Part shown: positions 45,527-56,635 of the stretch, piece by piece | Layout of the letters: each line of letters opens with the position of its first letter | How positions within the stretch are numbered: the first letter of the stretch is position 1 | Source: Amphiura filiformis | Lineage: Eukaryota; Echinodermata; Ophiuroidea; Amphilepidida; Amphiuridae | Direction: 5' to 3' | Assembly (NCBI RefSeq): GCF_039555335.1 | Contig: NC_092637.1 | Coordinates: forward strand, 9,623,872 to 9,687,871 | DNA length: 64,000 nucleotides | Notes under the pieces: generated by a model | Seen by the model: the letters and a program-made list of their open reading frames with translations, nothing else | What the model was told of the DNA's origin: nothing | Databases searched by the model: none | Position numbers and translations under genes: made by a program

Positions 45527-45604
45527 TCTATATTACTAAAGCAGAATTAATGCAATAATTTTACGCTAGAGCAAACAGCAAACATGGCAAATATTGAATA
45601 CATG

Positions 45605-45920
45605 GTACTTCATTAAAAACTTGACCGCCCAATGACAATAGTTAGGATAGGCAAGACAAGGCTGGTACAGCTTGGTGATTTCAAATGTGTGCATTTCTCT
45701 ACCAATTGGGCTGTTTTCAGAAGGACAGAAAACTTCCTGGAGCGTGGCAACTGTCATCCAAACTATGGTTTGAGATCAAATTGATATTTTGTTGACTTTG
45801 GATGCCGCGCATTGTTCCAGAAAGAGGGCAAACGCTTGATACAGTTGCCATTTCTACTACATGGATAATGAAGTTATGTGAATGACTGTGATAATGCCGC
45901 TTGTGGTATTATCACTCAAC
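45605..45920 (+). promoter_or_regulatory. conserved upstream region of first exon, copy 2
   Basis: About 310 bp are shared with 52146-52461 and more loosely with 45030-45298. Well-kept blocks are gaccgcccaatgacaata, ccaattgggctgtttt, cagaaggacagaaaact and atgccgcgcattgttccaga. Conservation across duplicated copies, ending exactly at an ATG, suggests promoter and 5' leader. No TATA box is evident, and the transcription start is not known. Confidence 0.5.
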
Positions 45921-46005
45921 ATGAAGCTTCATTGTTTTATTTTGGGGTTAGTGCTGGTTATATGTACAATATGGGAATCTGGATTAGCACAGATAGTGTG
46001 CAACG
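45921..46005 (+). CDS. alternative first exon a: signal peptide of the Calx-beta receptor
   Basis: ATG at 45921 starts MKLHCFILGLVLVICTIW, a typical signal peptide (Lys, hydrophobic core), followed by ESGLAQIVCN. A donor G|GTAAGC ends the exon in phase 1, which fits the exon at 57810 (joining gives Asp then PGGFMLISDRG). The likely cleavage point is near GLA|QI. A sister exon at 52462 encodes almost the same peptide and has the same phase. An upstream in-frame ATG at 45882 exists but is not shared by the sister, so 45921 is preferred. Confidence 0.75.
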
Positions 46006-46147
46006 GTAAGCAAGTTTTATACTGTTTAACTAAACGTGTTCAAGTAAATATATGCACAGGTGTTTAATTAATATACATGGTGCATGCATTACAATGATAG
46101 AAATGGGGTTTTCCTTACAATTATTGTTCCATGTTTAGTGACCGGTA

Positions 46148-47060
46148 TCACTTCACGTGGCTTTTTAGCCTGGCTTGGGCATTTTGTTTGAGCCTGATCC
46201 CATTAGGATCCAAGCGTGTCTCCACACGGAGCGACCTTTTAAACAAACAAACAAACAAACAAACAAACAAACAAACACACTTGGTATTTGTTAAAATTTC
46301 AAGCAAATAAACCAAAACATTCAAGTATTTTTTTTCCACTCATTTCATATAATAAAGTTTTTAAATATCTCATTCAAAAATACAATATTAAAGGAGTATT
46401 TCGTGATCCTCTGACCACTGTCCGTTGCAGAACTAAACGCTACCAAGAAAGCCCAATACCATATCTCACTAAACTGTACAATGACCAGCAAATGTGATCT
46501 TTTATTATTATTATCATGTGCAATATTATGAACAATTTTGATGCAAATGTGTTCTCATCAATTTGTGGTACTCGTTTGAAATATGTATTTTGGAGTCTGA
46601 GTCGTAGTAGTGTGGTGAGTTTACTGTTCGAAGCGTGATTACATGAGTGTTGATAAAATGCTATCTTTTATGTCAATTTTAATGAATAATGTGTTAATAT
46701 GTTTATTATATTTTGTAAATATGTGGCAATTCAGTTTTTACTGCGAGTGCATATTAATAAACCATTTATCTATTTATCTATCTATCCTAGTATCCTCTTT
46801 TTATGACATTTCGCAGTAGATATTCACGAAAAAAAGCTTATTCCCAAAATTTCAGTTGATTCCGATTTTGCGTTTACGAGTTATGCATGATTATTACACT
46901 ACTCCATAGACAATGTGTTGTAATTTTGTTCTGGTACAATATACCAGAACGAAATCCAAATTTCACGATATCTTAGCTAAACGAATTAATCTGCAAGAAT
47001 TATTTTGTACATAAATATTATGTAGCCAGAGGTTTCCAGTGATGTAAAAATCTCAACTTC
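46148..47060. other. intron with (AAAC)n and a small hairpin
   Basis: A (AAAC)n microsatellite lies at about 46240-46276. An inverted repeat GTTCTGGTA/TACCAGAAC is near 46928-46950. (TATC)n-like repeats are at 46765-46785. No exon is supported. Confidence 0.5.
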
Positions 47061-47089
47061 TTTTGAGAAAAGTGGGGTGGGGGATGATG

Positions 47090-47263
47090 CTGGGGATCAC
47101 ACAAATGCCCTTTTAACTTTTGCCCGAGACCGAAGGTTTAAAGTGCCCTCCGAAGCACTAAGCAAGTAGATTGAAGTGCCTTGCTCAAGAACACAAAGAG
47201 CCAGCCGAGCTCAGGCGGACCTCAGATTTCGAACCCTCGACTCTTGGATTCACAGTCCAGCAC
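47090..47263 (-). mobile_element. tRNA-derived SINE
   Basis: On the minus strand the sequence has a tRNA-like head with a B-box (GGTTCGAAATC) followed by the body phrases ggctggctctttgtgttctt and gagcaaggcactt, shared by a widespread deuterostome SINE type. The A-box region is less clear. The head abuts the (AAT)n tail of the LINE to its right. It is not a functional tRNA gene, because the acceptor stem cannot be folded. Confidence 0.65.
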
Positions 47264-48872
47264 TTATAATAATAATAATAATAATAAAACCATGCTTATA
47301 AAGCGCAATACACAATTAAGTCTCAAAGCGCTACATAAAAACACTGTATACAAATAACAACAGAACAACAAGTTTAAAATGTAACCATGGTTACAGGCAT
47401 GATATAGAAATGAAGCATTAAACATTTTTAACATTAAACAAGTATGTTTTCACAGAGCATTTGAATTGATCAACAGTCTTAGATATTTTAATATTGTAAG
47501 GAAGATTGTTCCAGAGCTCAGCTGCAACAGAAGAAAATGAACGTTGACCATAAGATTGAGTTGACACTGGTGGAGTTACAAGAAGAAATTGAGAAGTAGA
47601 GCGAAGATTGCGTGTAGGCTTATATTCATGAAGAAGTTCTTGTAAATAAAGAGGTGCAAGTCCATGAAGAGATTTGTAGGTAAGAAGAAGAATCTTATAC
47701 GTTATGCGGGATTTGATAGGTAGCCAGTGTAGTTCGCGGAGAATTGGAGATATATGATCACGAGATTTTGTAAGTGTTACAAGTCTGGCGGCTGAGTTCT
47801 GAATGCGTTGAAGCTTAGATATTTGTGAATCAGGAAGACCATAAAGTAAACCGTTGTTATTATCCAAACGACACGTTACGAAGGCATGAACAAGTTTTTC
47901 TGTAGTATGTTGATCAAGATATTGACGAATTCTGCTAATTTTGTAAAGAGCATGAGAGGCAGATCGACAAATATTATTTATATGAGATGCCATGTTTAGA
48001 TCATTTTCAAACAGAACACCAAGATTGCGCGCATTTAAAGATGGTTCAATCTGAGCATCGCCGATACACACAGTTGGAATACTATCACTGGATCTGAAGC
48101 GTGATGTAATATGAAGAACTTCAGTTTTGTCTTGATTTAACTTTAGATGATTAGCAGTAGACCAGTTTTTAATATCCCTAACACATAGTTCCAATCCTGA
48201 AATTGTAGCTGATGATTTATCATCTTTCAAAATAACATAAACCTGTGTGTCATCTGCATAGATCATTCTACTAATTCCGTGAGCATCAATTTTGCTTTCC
48301 AAAGGGGATGAGTACATTGTGAAACCTAAAGGACCAATAACAGAACCTTGAGGTACACCTCATCAAGAACATGAACAGAAGATTCCTTGCCATCAATAAC
48401 TATCGACTGAGAACGATTTGTAAAATATGACTGGAACCAATTTAGAGCAGATCCAGTTATGCCGTACTTATCAGAGAGACGTTGGAATAAAATGTCGTGA
48501 TTAATAGTGTCAAATGCTGCTGAATAATCCAAAAGAATCAGAACGGCCTCCTGGCCCTTATCTGCAACAAGTAACAAGTCATTGAAGACACGTAACAATG
48601 CAGTCTCTGTGCTGTGATTAGATCTATAAGCACTTTGCATTTTGCCATTTAAATTGTTCTCAAGAAGGTAACTTTGTATCTGTGAAGTACATGCACGTTC
48701 GATTGTCTTTGAAAGAAACTTTAAATTTGCAACAGGCCGGTAGTTTTTTAGTGTCTCCGGATCTAAACCAGGTTTCTTGATCAGAGGAACAATTTGAGCA
48801 TGTTTTAAATCGTCTGGAAATTTTCCATTGTTGAGTGATAAATTCACAACAAAACCTAATTGAATGTGCATA
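47264..48872 (-). mobile_element. 5'-truncated LINE (L2/CR1-type)
   Basis: The minus-strand element ends in a 3' region with GCGCTTTATAAGCATGG and a (TTA)n tail, as L2-type LINEs do. It is truncated at 48872, where a different element (starting tacagggtgtccc) begins. It encodes the reverse transcriptase in two frames. Confidence 0.85.
47418..48317 (-). pseudogene. LINE reverse transcriptase, C-terminal part
   Basis: A 299-codon frame has the catalytic IYADDTQVY, the following DIKNWSTANHLKLNQDKTE thumb region, and the C-terminal block (RIQNSAARLVTLTKSRDHI, LRELHWLPIKSRITYKILL, YGQRSFSSVAAELWNNLP) typical of L2/CR1-like elements of marine animals. The N-terminal residues up to about SSP follow a frameshift. 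No endonuclease domain is in this copy. The reading is open to a natural stop. Confidence 0.85.
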
Positions 48873-48973
48873 TACAGGGTGTCCCAGAAATGAATTTGGA
48901 CGTAAGTCGAGAAATAGATATCAGAATCCAAATATCTAAACATCAGCGTGTAGCCCATCGTATTCTGCATCAT
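48326..48973 (-). pseudogene. LINE reverse transcriptase, N-terminal part
   Basis: The frame contains the early reverse transcriptase motifs (PLIKKPGLDPETLKNYRPV, SAYRSNHSTETALL, LLDYSAAFDTINHDIL). The next motif, PQG-containing, is found only in a shifted frame at about 48335-48365, so a single indel breaks the enzyme. Residues before about IQLGF come from the neighbouring unrelated element and do not belong to the LINE. Confidence 0.85.
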
Positions 48974-49080
48974 ATACTAGTACGTCAATTTTACTGGAAT
49001 CGGTTGACTGAATGCGAAGAAATGAGCGATTACACAACGCATGCGTCAATTCACTTCATTCCAAGTTTGAAAGAAAGATA
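48873..49080. mobile_element. single end of a Tc1/mariner-type element
   Basis: TACAGGGTGTCCCAGAAATG marks one terminus, like the complete element at 56759. The partner end is not found before 50 kb. The LINE was cut off, or inserted, at this point. Confidence 0.45.
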
Positions 49081-49823
49081 ATTCAACACAATTTGCACTA
49101 TAGTGGTTACCTGTCAATGGGCTTCATATTTTGTTCTGTGAAATCCCTTTAGTTCTTTTTAACAATCTATTTCTTGCAAAACATTCAATTAGGTTTTGTT
49201 CAAATTTTAAAACCTACACGATATTGAAAATGAAAGCTTGCATGTAAGATGATGCTCGGTACTTGAAAATATATTGTTTCGTTAATGTTGATATAAATGT
49301 TGCATAAAGAATTATTGCATAAAATAAATCCAGCTGGCTTAAACAATTTCTCACACACATTTAAGTTTTTGGAATATTTCGTAAAAATTTTCTTACATAG
49401 AATCTAAAACAGGTACTTAAAATCACTAAAAATACCAAGCTGTACAACCAAAAAGGTACACATTTTAGATTAACATGAAGGATGGCATGCTTTCTACCAT
49501 TGTTTTACAGTTTTAATGAAAAATCGCCAAAAAATTCTTCCGCAGAATGATAAAACCATGATATCGGTTTTAATATTTTCAATAAAACAAATACAAAAAA
49601 ATGGAAATTACATATTTTCCAATTGAAAACTGTGTTATAAAGAATTAGTGGTATTTAACCTTATGTGACTACTTCGCTAAGTTTACGCTTAATTAAGGCT
49701 CATTTATTGAAAGGTCTGTATTGAATGCCGAGGTCAATGGCTCCGTTCTGCCTTGTTGCACACGAACACTAATAAATATAACTTAATCACAAGCACCAAT
49801 GGACTATACAAGTCAAGCGTCCC
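49080..49823. other. no recognisable feature
   Basis: AT-rich intronic DNA; may be interior of the partial element to its left. Confidence 0.35.
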
Positions 49824-50881
49824 ATAAGGCTGCGATCACATAGAAGTATACGGTATACGGTATTCGCTATACGAAATACGCTCATTCGATCAGGCTGAGT
49901 TCATATAGGAGTATACAATGTGAACTCAGCCTGATCGAATGAGCGTATTTCGTATAGAGATTTATAGCGAGTATAGGCATGATAGGTCAGTTTACCAATT
50001 TTCTTCGTCTAATCAAATGCTTGTAACTTTACTTTTTGAGGTCACATTGCATTCAATGAGGTGTCATAATGTGCATAATTAGATAGTACATCTATTTTAA
50101 AAAAATGAAGTTACCCACATATTGTTTAATTTTAAAATTAGGACGGTATACGCTGCACTAAAATCGAACACGCACGATTCCCACTTATTCCCACTATACT
50201 ACTATACGCAGGTATACGGCCTTTTCGAATAGTGCCCTCTTATGTGACCCGGTACTATGAAATTACCTTGCTCGATTTAAGCTATACGCGTACACCTGCA
50301 AAACGTGCACCGTATACCCGAATAGTATACTTATATGTAATCGTAGCCTTATGTAACCCGGAACTATGAAATTGCCTTGCTCGATTTATGCTATACGCGT
50401 GCACCGGCAGCCTTATGTAACCCGGAACTATGAAATTGCCTTGCTCGATTTATGCTATACGCGTGCACCGGCAAAACGTGCACCGTATACCCGAATAGTA
50501 TACTTCTATGTGAACGCAGCCTAAGGCTGCATAGAAGTATACTATTCGTGTAATTTCATTGTACTGGGTCACATAAGAGGGCACTATTCGAAATGGCCGT
50601 ATACCTGCGTATAGTATAGTATAGTGGAATCGTGCGCGTTCAATTTTAGTGCAGCGTATACCGTCCTAATTTTAAAACCATCTATTTCTGCACATGATGA
50701 CACCTCATTGAATGCAATGTGACCTCAAGAAGTAAAGTTACAAGCATTTGATTAGACGAAGGTTCAGTTTTAAAATTGGCAAACTGACCTATACTGGCCT
50801 GATCGAATAGCGTATAGCGTATAGCGTATAGCGAATACCGTATATTGTATACAGTATACTTCTATGTGATCGCAGCCTTAT
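49824..50881. mobile_element. 1.06-kb foldback element (long palindrome)
   Basis: The ends ATAAGGCTGCGATCACATAG and inverse open two arms of several hundred bases (about 49824-50345 and 50517-50881) that match along most of their length, sharing for example aaaattaggacggtatacgc and gcaggtatacggcc. The centre holds two direct copies of a 60-bp unit (gtaacccggaactatgaaat ...). Short internal palindromes such as gtatac repeat many times. A partial relative lies at 52679-53090. The target duplication is unresolved. Confidence 0.8.
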
Positions 50882-50969
50882 AAACAACCTATGACTTGAA
50901 AAGTGCTTCTTTTAACTGAATTTTAGGATTTCTGAAAAACATCAAATATCCAAAGAAACAATAATTATT

Positions 50970-51043
50970 TCTTTCTTTTGTTTAGCGCCTTGAGGTGTAC
51001 GCGTAAGGCGCTATAAAAATGCGGTTTTGTTGTTGTTGTTGTT
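50970..51043 (+). mobile_element. LINE 3' end
   Basis: The phrase gcgccttgaggtgtacgcgt and then aaggcgctataaaaatgcgg with a (TTG)n tail is the 3' end typical of L2/CR1-like LINEs, here only about 75 bp and on the plus strand. Confidence 0.6.
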
Positions 51044-51049
51044 ATACTC

Positions 51050-51960
51050 AAAATAACTCATTCTGGCAAATTGGTAATATCCGCAAAAGCCTTTTGCTAA
51101 TGAAAATACTACTTCAGCAACGTAAATACGCTATGAAAATCATTTTAACAAATTATCTTCAGAAGAAAAATAGTAAATGAAAATTATCAAAGCAATCTGG
51201 GATATTTGTTTGAACGTAAGCTCTTTATATAGCTCATAAAACAGTATATGTACGGCTGATGAGCTTGCCATTGTCGCGTTGCCAGCAAACCGGTCCCCCT
51301 TGAAGGTATCTTCTGTGTCTTTTAGACATTATAATAAAAAAGTTAAACTTAATTGATAATGTCAACTAAATGCATTCCTCTCATGGAATAAATGAGCATT
51401 TACGATTATCCACTTGCAGTTATTATATCTAGAATTTCATATCGCCGTATTTTACATCTCCCGTTCTTTTGGGGATGTCATTGTCTTCAGCGGGGGTGGG
51501 GGGGATGGTCATGAATAAGTCGGTGACCGGATTTAATTTTTATGACCCCCTTATCGCGGGCAATTCCAAAATTTGTATGACTCTCCTTCCGCTACACAGA
51601 CTCAAGACAAGACATATTATTCATTGCCGGACCAAGGCGAGGAGCGAAATTTTAGCGAGTTCTCCAATTTTTGATAGAGGATAAGCCGGCACTCACTACT
51701 TAAACATTGCACCTTCCTATCTCGATGGCACTATATAGATGTCAGTAAAAAACAAAATTTCTATCGTATTTTCTAATTATAAGACAAACCAATTATCTCA
51801 AAATAACGGTGTGTTCCTGTCTACTGAGTAAAAAACAATAATCACAACCCGCGTACTCTATTGTTAAACGCGCCGTGTCACTACCTTTGCTTTTCATCAC
51901 CACCGGTAATTTGCAGAGGTCACTGTACAGAAAATACGTGATATAATAATCAGATATATG
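51050..51960. other. no recognisable feature
   Basis: Intronic or intergenic DNA between first-exon copies. A G-rich phrase is near 51490. A 71-codon frame at 51469-51684 has no domain signs. Confidence 0.4.
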
Positions 51961-51976
51961 TAAAAAAAGTAAAATA

Positions 51977-52038
51977 ATGAAGATTTATGGTTTTATTTTA
52001 TTTATGGGAATATGGATTGGCACAGATAGTGTGTAACA
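51977..52038 (+). pseudogene. first-exon copy 3 (decayed)
   Basis: It starts ATGAAGATTTATGGTTTTAT and ends gtgtgtaacAGTAAGC, clearly the same exon as 45921-46005, but about 23 bp are missing from the middle. This throws the end out of frame (stop TAA), and the donor is now preceded by A. The upstream homologous region is short and AT-rich here. Confidence 0.65.
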
Positions 52039-52145
52039 GTAAGCTATTTTTTTAAAGTTATAATCAATATACTAATTTCATATTACTAAAATATGTAAAT
52101 AGAATTAATTTACAGCAACAATCTATTTTAACTACAATAAAAACT

Positions 52146-52461
52146 TGACCGCCCAGTGACAATATAGTCATGAATAGTCAGGACAAGGCTGATAAAGCTT
52201 AGTAATTGCCAATGCGCGCATTTCTTTGCCAATTGGGCTGTTTTTCAGAAGGACAGAAAACTTACTGGCGTGTGGCTGTCCTATGTAACTGATTGGGATC
52301 AAATTGGGAGTTTTTTTCGACATTTTAAATGCCGCGCATTGTTCCAGAAAGAGGGTCATCCGTATAGCTGGGTACAGTTTCCACTGGTTTTGTACATGGC
52401 GTAATGAAGCTATATGTAAAAGGCCGTATTTAATGTACAGATTGTCGTACTACCACTCAAC
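52146..52461 (+). promoter_or_regulatory. conserved upstream region of first exon, copy 4
   Basis: Parallel to 45605-45920 block for block (gaccgcccagtgacaata, ccaattgggctgttttt, atgccgcgcattgttccaga, accactcaac just before ATG). Differences are scattered substitutions and small indels. Probably a second promoter of the same gene. Confidence 0.5.
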
Positions 52462-52546
52462 ATGAAGCTGTATTGTTTTATTTTTGGGTTGGCGCATGTT
52501 ATTTGTACTATATGGGGACCTGGATTGGCACAAATAGTGTGCAATG
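52462..52546 (+). CDS. alternative first exon b: signal peptide of the Calx-beta receptor
   Basis: ATG at 52462 starts MKLYCFIFGLAHVICTIW, then GPGLAQIVCN, with donor G|GTAAGC. It has the same length (85 bp), same phase 1 and same C-terminal QIVCN as exon a. It lies closest to exon 2 (57810) and is the simplest partner. The two exons would give the same mature protein start, so they differ mainly in promoter and signal peptide. Confidence 0.8.
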
Positions 52547-52678
52547 GTAAGCTATTTTTATACTTTTTAAGTAGACGTGCTCAAGTACATGTATTTACTT
52601 ATAGGTTACTGAACGCGTATTACTTGTTAGGAGAGAAATTAGACAAAATAATGCACCCGCGCTGATGTTGATGCGTCT

Positions 52679-53095
52679 TAGGCTGCGATCACCTAGAAGT
52701 ATACTATTCGGGTATACGGTGCACGTTTTGCAGGTGCACGTGTATAGCTTAAATCGAGCAAGGCAATTTCATAGAACCGGGTCACATAAGGCTACGATCA
52801 CATAGAAGTATACTATTCGGGTATACGGTGCACGTTTTGCAGGTGTACGCGTATAGCTTAAATCGAGCAAGGTAATTTCATAGTACCGGGTCACAAGAGA
52901 GGGCGCTATTCGAAAATGCCGTATACCTGCGTATAGTATAGTATAGTGGGAATCGTGCGTGTTCGATTTTAGTGCAGCGTATACCGTGCTAATTTTTAAA
53001 ACTAAACCATATGTAGGTAAATTCCCTGAAACTGAAATTCATTTATTTTAATAGATGCACTATCTATTTCTGCACATTTTGATACCTCATTGCAT
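52679..53095. mobile_element. partial foldback element related to 49824-50881
   Basis: It starts taggctgcgatcacctagaa and contains two direct copies of the end module (the second begins ggctacgatcacatagaag near 52789), then the shared arm phrase gcagcgtataccgt. Only one arm is present. Confidence 0.7.
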
Positions 53096-53308
53096 GTTTT
53101 GTTTACTTTCTCGATCAGTAAGTAAGGTTTATTAACCTGTTTCATTCACGAGAAGGAAAAACATGGGATTTTTAAATTTTTTTTATAACAAATTATCACT
53201 AAAAATGATAAACTGAAAATGAATCAATCCTACGCGACACTAACGCGTAGCAAACGGAGTACACATTAGACACAATCACTGCACAAAAGTTCAGTCAAAG
53301 ATACACAA

Positions 53309-53724
53309 TTATAATGAAAGACAAAGATAAAAAGACTAGTTTGCGTCTGACGTCATCTGTCAATCAAACGGTTTGTTTGCAAGTGTCGTGATGATATGAG
53401 TTGCTGAACATGGCGGTAAAACCGGGCGCCTGATTGTTAATTTTGCACCATCAAACATACAAACCATCTCAAAAGTTAGGTCTTAATAGTAGGAAACTTT
53501 CTTAACCGAAGGCACCATGTCCACAATGCCTAGAAAAATTGCTTTTTGCCTTATAAGAGTACGTAATTTTAGCCATTCACTGCTATTCCTTTTCTCCGAT
53601 CGGCACCAGCCAGATGAATCGACCGTCCTTATACGCGCTATTAGCCAATCAAGGATCGTAGAAAATTTGATTGACAGTGACGTCAGACGCAAACTAGTCT
53701 TTTAATCTTTGTCTTTAATTATAA
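53309..53724. mobile_element. 416-bp MITE carrying TGACGTCA in both arms
   Basis: Inverted ends TTATAATgAAAGACAAAGAT and inverse, continuing through aagactagtttgcgtctgac and then TGACGTCA (53348-53355 and 53678-53685) and tgtcaatcaaa. The overlapping 62- and 69-codon frames inside show no domain. It lies in intron 1 of the Calx-beta gene when exon b is used. Confidence 0.75.
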
Positions 53725-54316
53725 CATAGTTTTATTATTCAATGTACATGTACAAATGTCTTTTTTTTTTATTTAAAGGTAGGGTATGATTGGACAATGC
53801 TTTTACATACACATCAAAAGTGTCAATCAATTATTGTTATAGACGAATCCAACTAGCCAAGTGATGGTCAGAATTCAGTCGGCCATTACTGGGTCCTGTC
53901 TGCACCAAACTTGTGCTGTTACTGCCCAATTGGGTGGATTAAATCCGCTTAAAAATCGACGTTGAATTGTATTGTGTTGTAAACTTTCATCATTCTTTTG
54001 TCTACGTGTAAAACGGGTGAGAAAATGCGGTTTAATATCCCCGCCAAGGCCACATCTTTTCACATTTTAGGTGGGATAGCCCAAAGGGGGAACCCAGCTA
54101 TGGCTGCCATTGAGGTGTAGGAATGCGCGAAATTGGATTCGTCTATATGATGCAATATATCCTGTGCTACTATCAGGCAGTATTGTAGGTCTACTTGTTA
54201 CTGATTAGTTAAGTTCATTGGTTAAGTCCCAGATTGCTCTTTGAAGTAATACGCAATTCCAAATTGATGTACGGCGAAGTCCACTGTAGACAAGACAAGC
54301 GGAACATACGTGTAAA

Positions 54317-54470
54317 CAGGGACGTAGCAAGCGGATATACAGGGTCGACGAAGTCCGGGGGCCCGAGCAAAAGCTAAAATGAAATAGGGATGATGCAAGA
54401 GATGTTTAAAAAAAAGAGCCATGTATTCTTCTTCTTATCTATGGGCATTAAGGCTCCTGCTACGCCCCTG
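54317..54470. mobile_element. 154-bp MITE with CAGGG..CGTAGC ends
   Basis: Left CAGGGACGTAGCAAGC, right GCTACGCCCCTG. A type of end common on small animal transposons. No exact target duplication is visible. Confidence 0.5.
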
Positions 54471-54521
54471 CTTACAAATTCCCATGGTAATAGGAGGTGA
54501 AACTCAAAACAGTGTTACGTT

Positions 54522-54677
54522 TAGAAAATAAAGGTATTGTTTTTTACCCTGGAGTGCATCTATCGTCTCATATAACACGGGCGACATAATTATTTTAAAT
54601 TACGCCAAAAAGTATTCTCTTCCCGTATGACATGATAGATGCACGAAAGCGGCTAAAACAATACCTATATTCTCATT
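54522..54677. mobile_element. 156-bp palindromic MITE
   Basis: Arms aaaggtattgttttt...ggagtgcatctatcgtctc and inverse (gatagatgcacgaaagcgg...aaaacaatacctat). A related half-copy with gagaataaaggtatttttg and acacgggcgacat lies at 63480-63600. Confidence 0.6.
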
Positions 54678-54682
54678 CTTAA

Positions 54683-54887
54683 GGGGGTACTACACCCCTG
54701 CCCAATTTTGCGCCTATTTTTGCATTTTTCTCAAAATTTATAGCGCATTGGGATCAAGTAAGATATGTATATTATAAGGGCAAGGACTACAACTACTGCA
54801 CTGTAAATTTTATTTCAGCACACACAACAGTTGTGGAGTTAAAAATGCAAAAATAGGCACACAATTGGCCAGGGGTGTAGTACCCCC
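54683..54887. mobile_element. 205-bp TTAA-flanked MITE
   Basis: Ends GGGGGTACTACACCCCTG and inverse, with TTAA at 54679-54682 and 54888-54891. Same terminus type as the 4.2-kb element at 1869-6056 and the truncated end at 29892. Complete and internally palindromic only at its ends. Confidence 0.8.
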
Positions 54888-54927
54888 TTAAGCACTTCAA
54901 TTTAAAAACATAGTGTAAGTACTTAAA

Positions 54928-55745
54928 AAGCCTTTGACTCCATCAACAGGTCCGTCATTTTTTCAGTGCTGCGGCATTATAGAATACCAAAGGTTGTAAT
55001 AGATGCCATCCAGGTGCTCTACAAGGACTCCAATAGTGTCGTTATGGTAGATGGAAGTATCTCAGAGCCTATCCAATTAACAACTGGAGTGCTTCAGGGT
55101 GATGTGTTAGCACCATTCCTGTTCATTATCCTGATAGATTACCTTCTGAAGAAATCAACTTCTGGAATTGTTACCTACCCACGTCGGTCAAGCAGGTATC
55201 CTGCTAGGATGCTGAATGACCTGGATTTTGCTGATGATATTGCCCTGTTGGAATCTTCCACAGCCCGGGCCCAGTCGCAGCTTACTAGGACTGCAAGTGC
55301 AACAACAGATCTAGGCCTTGTCATCAGCGCACCTAAGACAGAATGTATGACTGCAAACTGTAACGGCCAACCAGCACTTGAAAGTCTATGGTAATACCAT
55401 CAACCATGTCACAGACTTCAAGTACTTGGGTTCCAAGATGGGCTCTAGTGCTGGTGACCTAAAAAGAAGAAAAGCACTAGCCTGGGCAGCTTTCTGGAAA
55501 ATTTAACGCCTTTGGAGAAGCCCATCCTTGCCAATCGAAACAAAAATCAAGCTGTTTGAGACAACTTGTGTTACTGTCTTTCTGTACGGGTGTCATGGGT
55601 ATGGAGATAGAAAACAAGATCAATGCCTTAAACATTAAGAGTGTGGATCGGATTCCAAATGAAACCATCTGCAATCTCACCAACACCACTCTACTGGTTG
55701 CCAGAGTCAAGATTCATCAATCCAAATTTCTTAGCCATATACTGC
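54928..55745 (+). pseudogene. LINE reverse transcriptase fragment (RTE-like)
   Basis: Starts at KAFDSINRSV and continues through a 142-codon frame with GVLQGDVLAPFLFIILIDYL and the catalytic DFADDIALLES, then DLGLVISAPKTE. After about 55390 it continues in another frame (HVTDFKYLGSKMGSS, RRKALAWAAFW), with further breaks before it fades near 55745. Both ends are missing. The motif wording fits RTE-like elements of marine animals. It lies on the plus strand in intron 1 of the Calx-beta gene. Confidence 0.85.
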
Positions 55746-55749
55746 GTCT

Positions 55750-56515
55750 TGAAAATAAAATAAAAATTGTGAAATACAATTTAATTTTTTAACGTTTTCA
55801 CGTCAGAAATCTAATGCGACATGAGAAAAGGCTTTTTTGCCTTAGAAAGGAACTTTTCATCACGTCACCCAAATCAAAATCCACGCTCTATATTGGCAGG
55901 GAACTTGAATATATTAGGAAGAGGCAACGGAAATGACGAAACGACCAAGAAAATGTATCCTAGGTGTAGACAATAGGTAATATTGCAGGAGGGTTAGAAC
56001 TCATAGGGCAAACGTGGTTTGTCACCCAGGCACTGTATCTAATTATTATTCACGTGTTGTAATACCGGTAGGTAAAAAATTGACTGGTTAAAATGTTCAT
56101 GATTCCCATTTGCTAATATAGGGACTATAGTGCTTTTCAAACTAGGCCCTATTCTATGTTAAATCTATCCAATATGACGGTAACTTTTGAGATATCTACG
56201 CATCACATTTTAAAGTCTTCCCAAGTTATCTAGAATATTTATGTCAATAATTCTTTGTGAATTGTGAGCTTTTAGACCACGCCACAAACTGACCGGTAGA
56301 AGCCTTAAAGCCTTAATGTATGATCTGTTTTAATTTTTAGATTTTTTTTTCTTCCAAAATGATAAAATAGTTAATATGTAATCATTATGAAAGTTCACAA
56401 TACATTAGGACGCGAAAAACATTGGACATTTGCAAAGAAACAACATCATAAACTTCACCTCTATCACGCGAAATATCTCGCACTTTTTTGGATTAGGACG
56501 GCGAGTTCAGTCTCA
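55750..56515. other. no recognisable feature
   Basis: Intron 1 sequence; no repeat pair or exon supported. Confidence 0.4.
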
Positions 56516-56517
56516 GA

Positions 56518-56635
56518 GTTTGGTTACGCTCCCTCCACGTGTGGACGGAGCATGACCAAACTGGTTTCGTAGGAGACTACGATTTGTGAGTCGTTCCGAC
56601 ATATTATCATAATTGAAAAATTACGATAATATGTC
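56518..56635. repeat. two adjacent hairpins
   Basis: 56518-56561 folds as GTTTGGT..GCTCC..CCAC with its inverse. 56598-56635 folds as GACATATTATC.TAATT with its inverse around a 4-5 base loop. Spacing is 36 bp. They could be MITE remnants or a structured RNA; nothing more can be said. Confidence 0.4.

Noticed and set aside
45248-45550. Frame with poly-Ile and poly-Asn
   Set aside because: Produced by the AAT microsatellite next to a decayed first exon.
47090-47263. tRNA gene
   Set aside because: B-box-like sequence is present, but a cloverleaf with acceptor stem cannot be drawn; the body matches a SINE.
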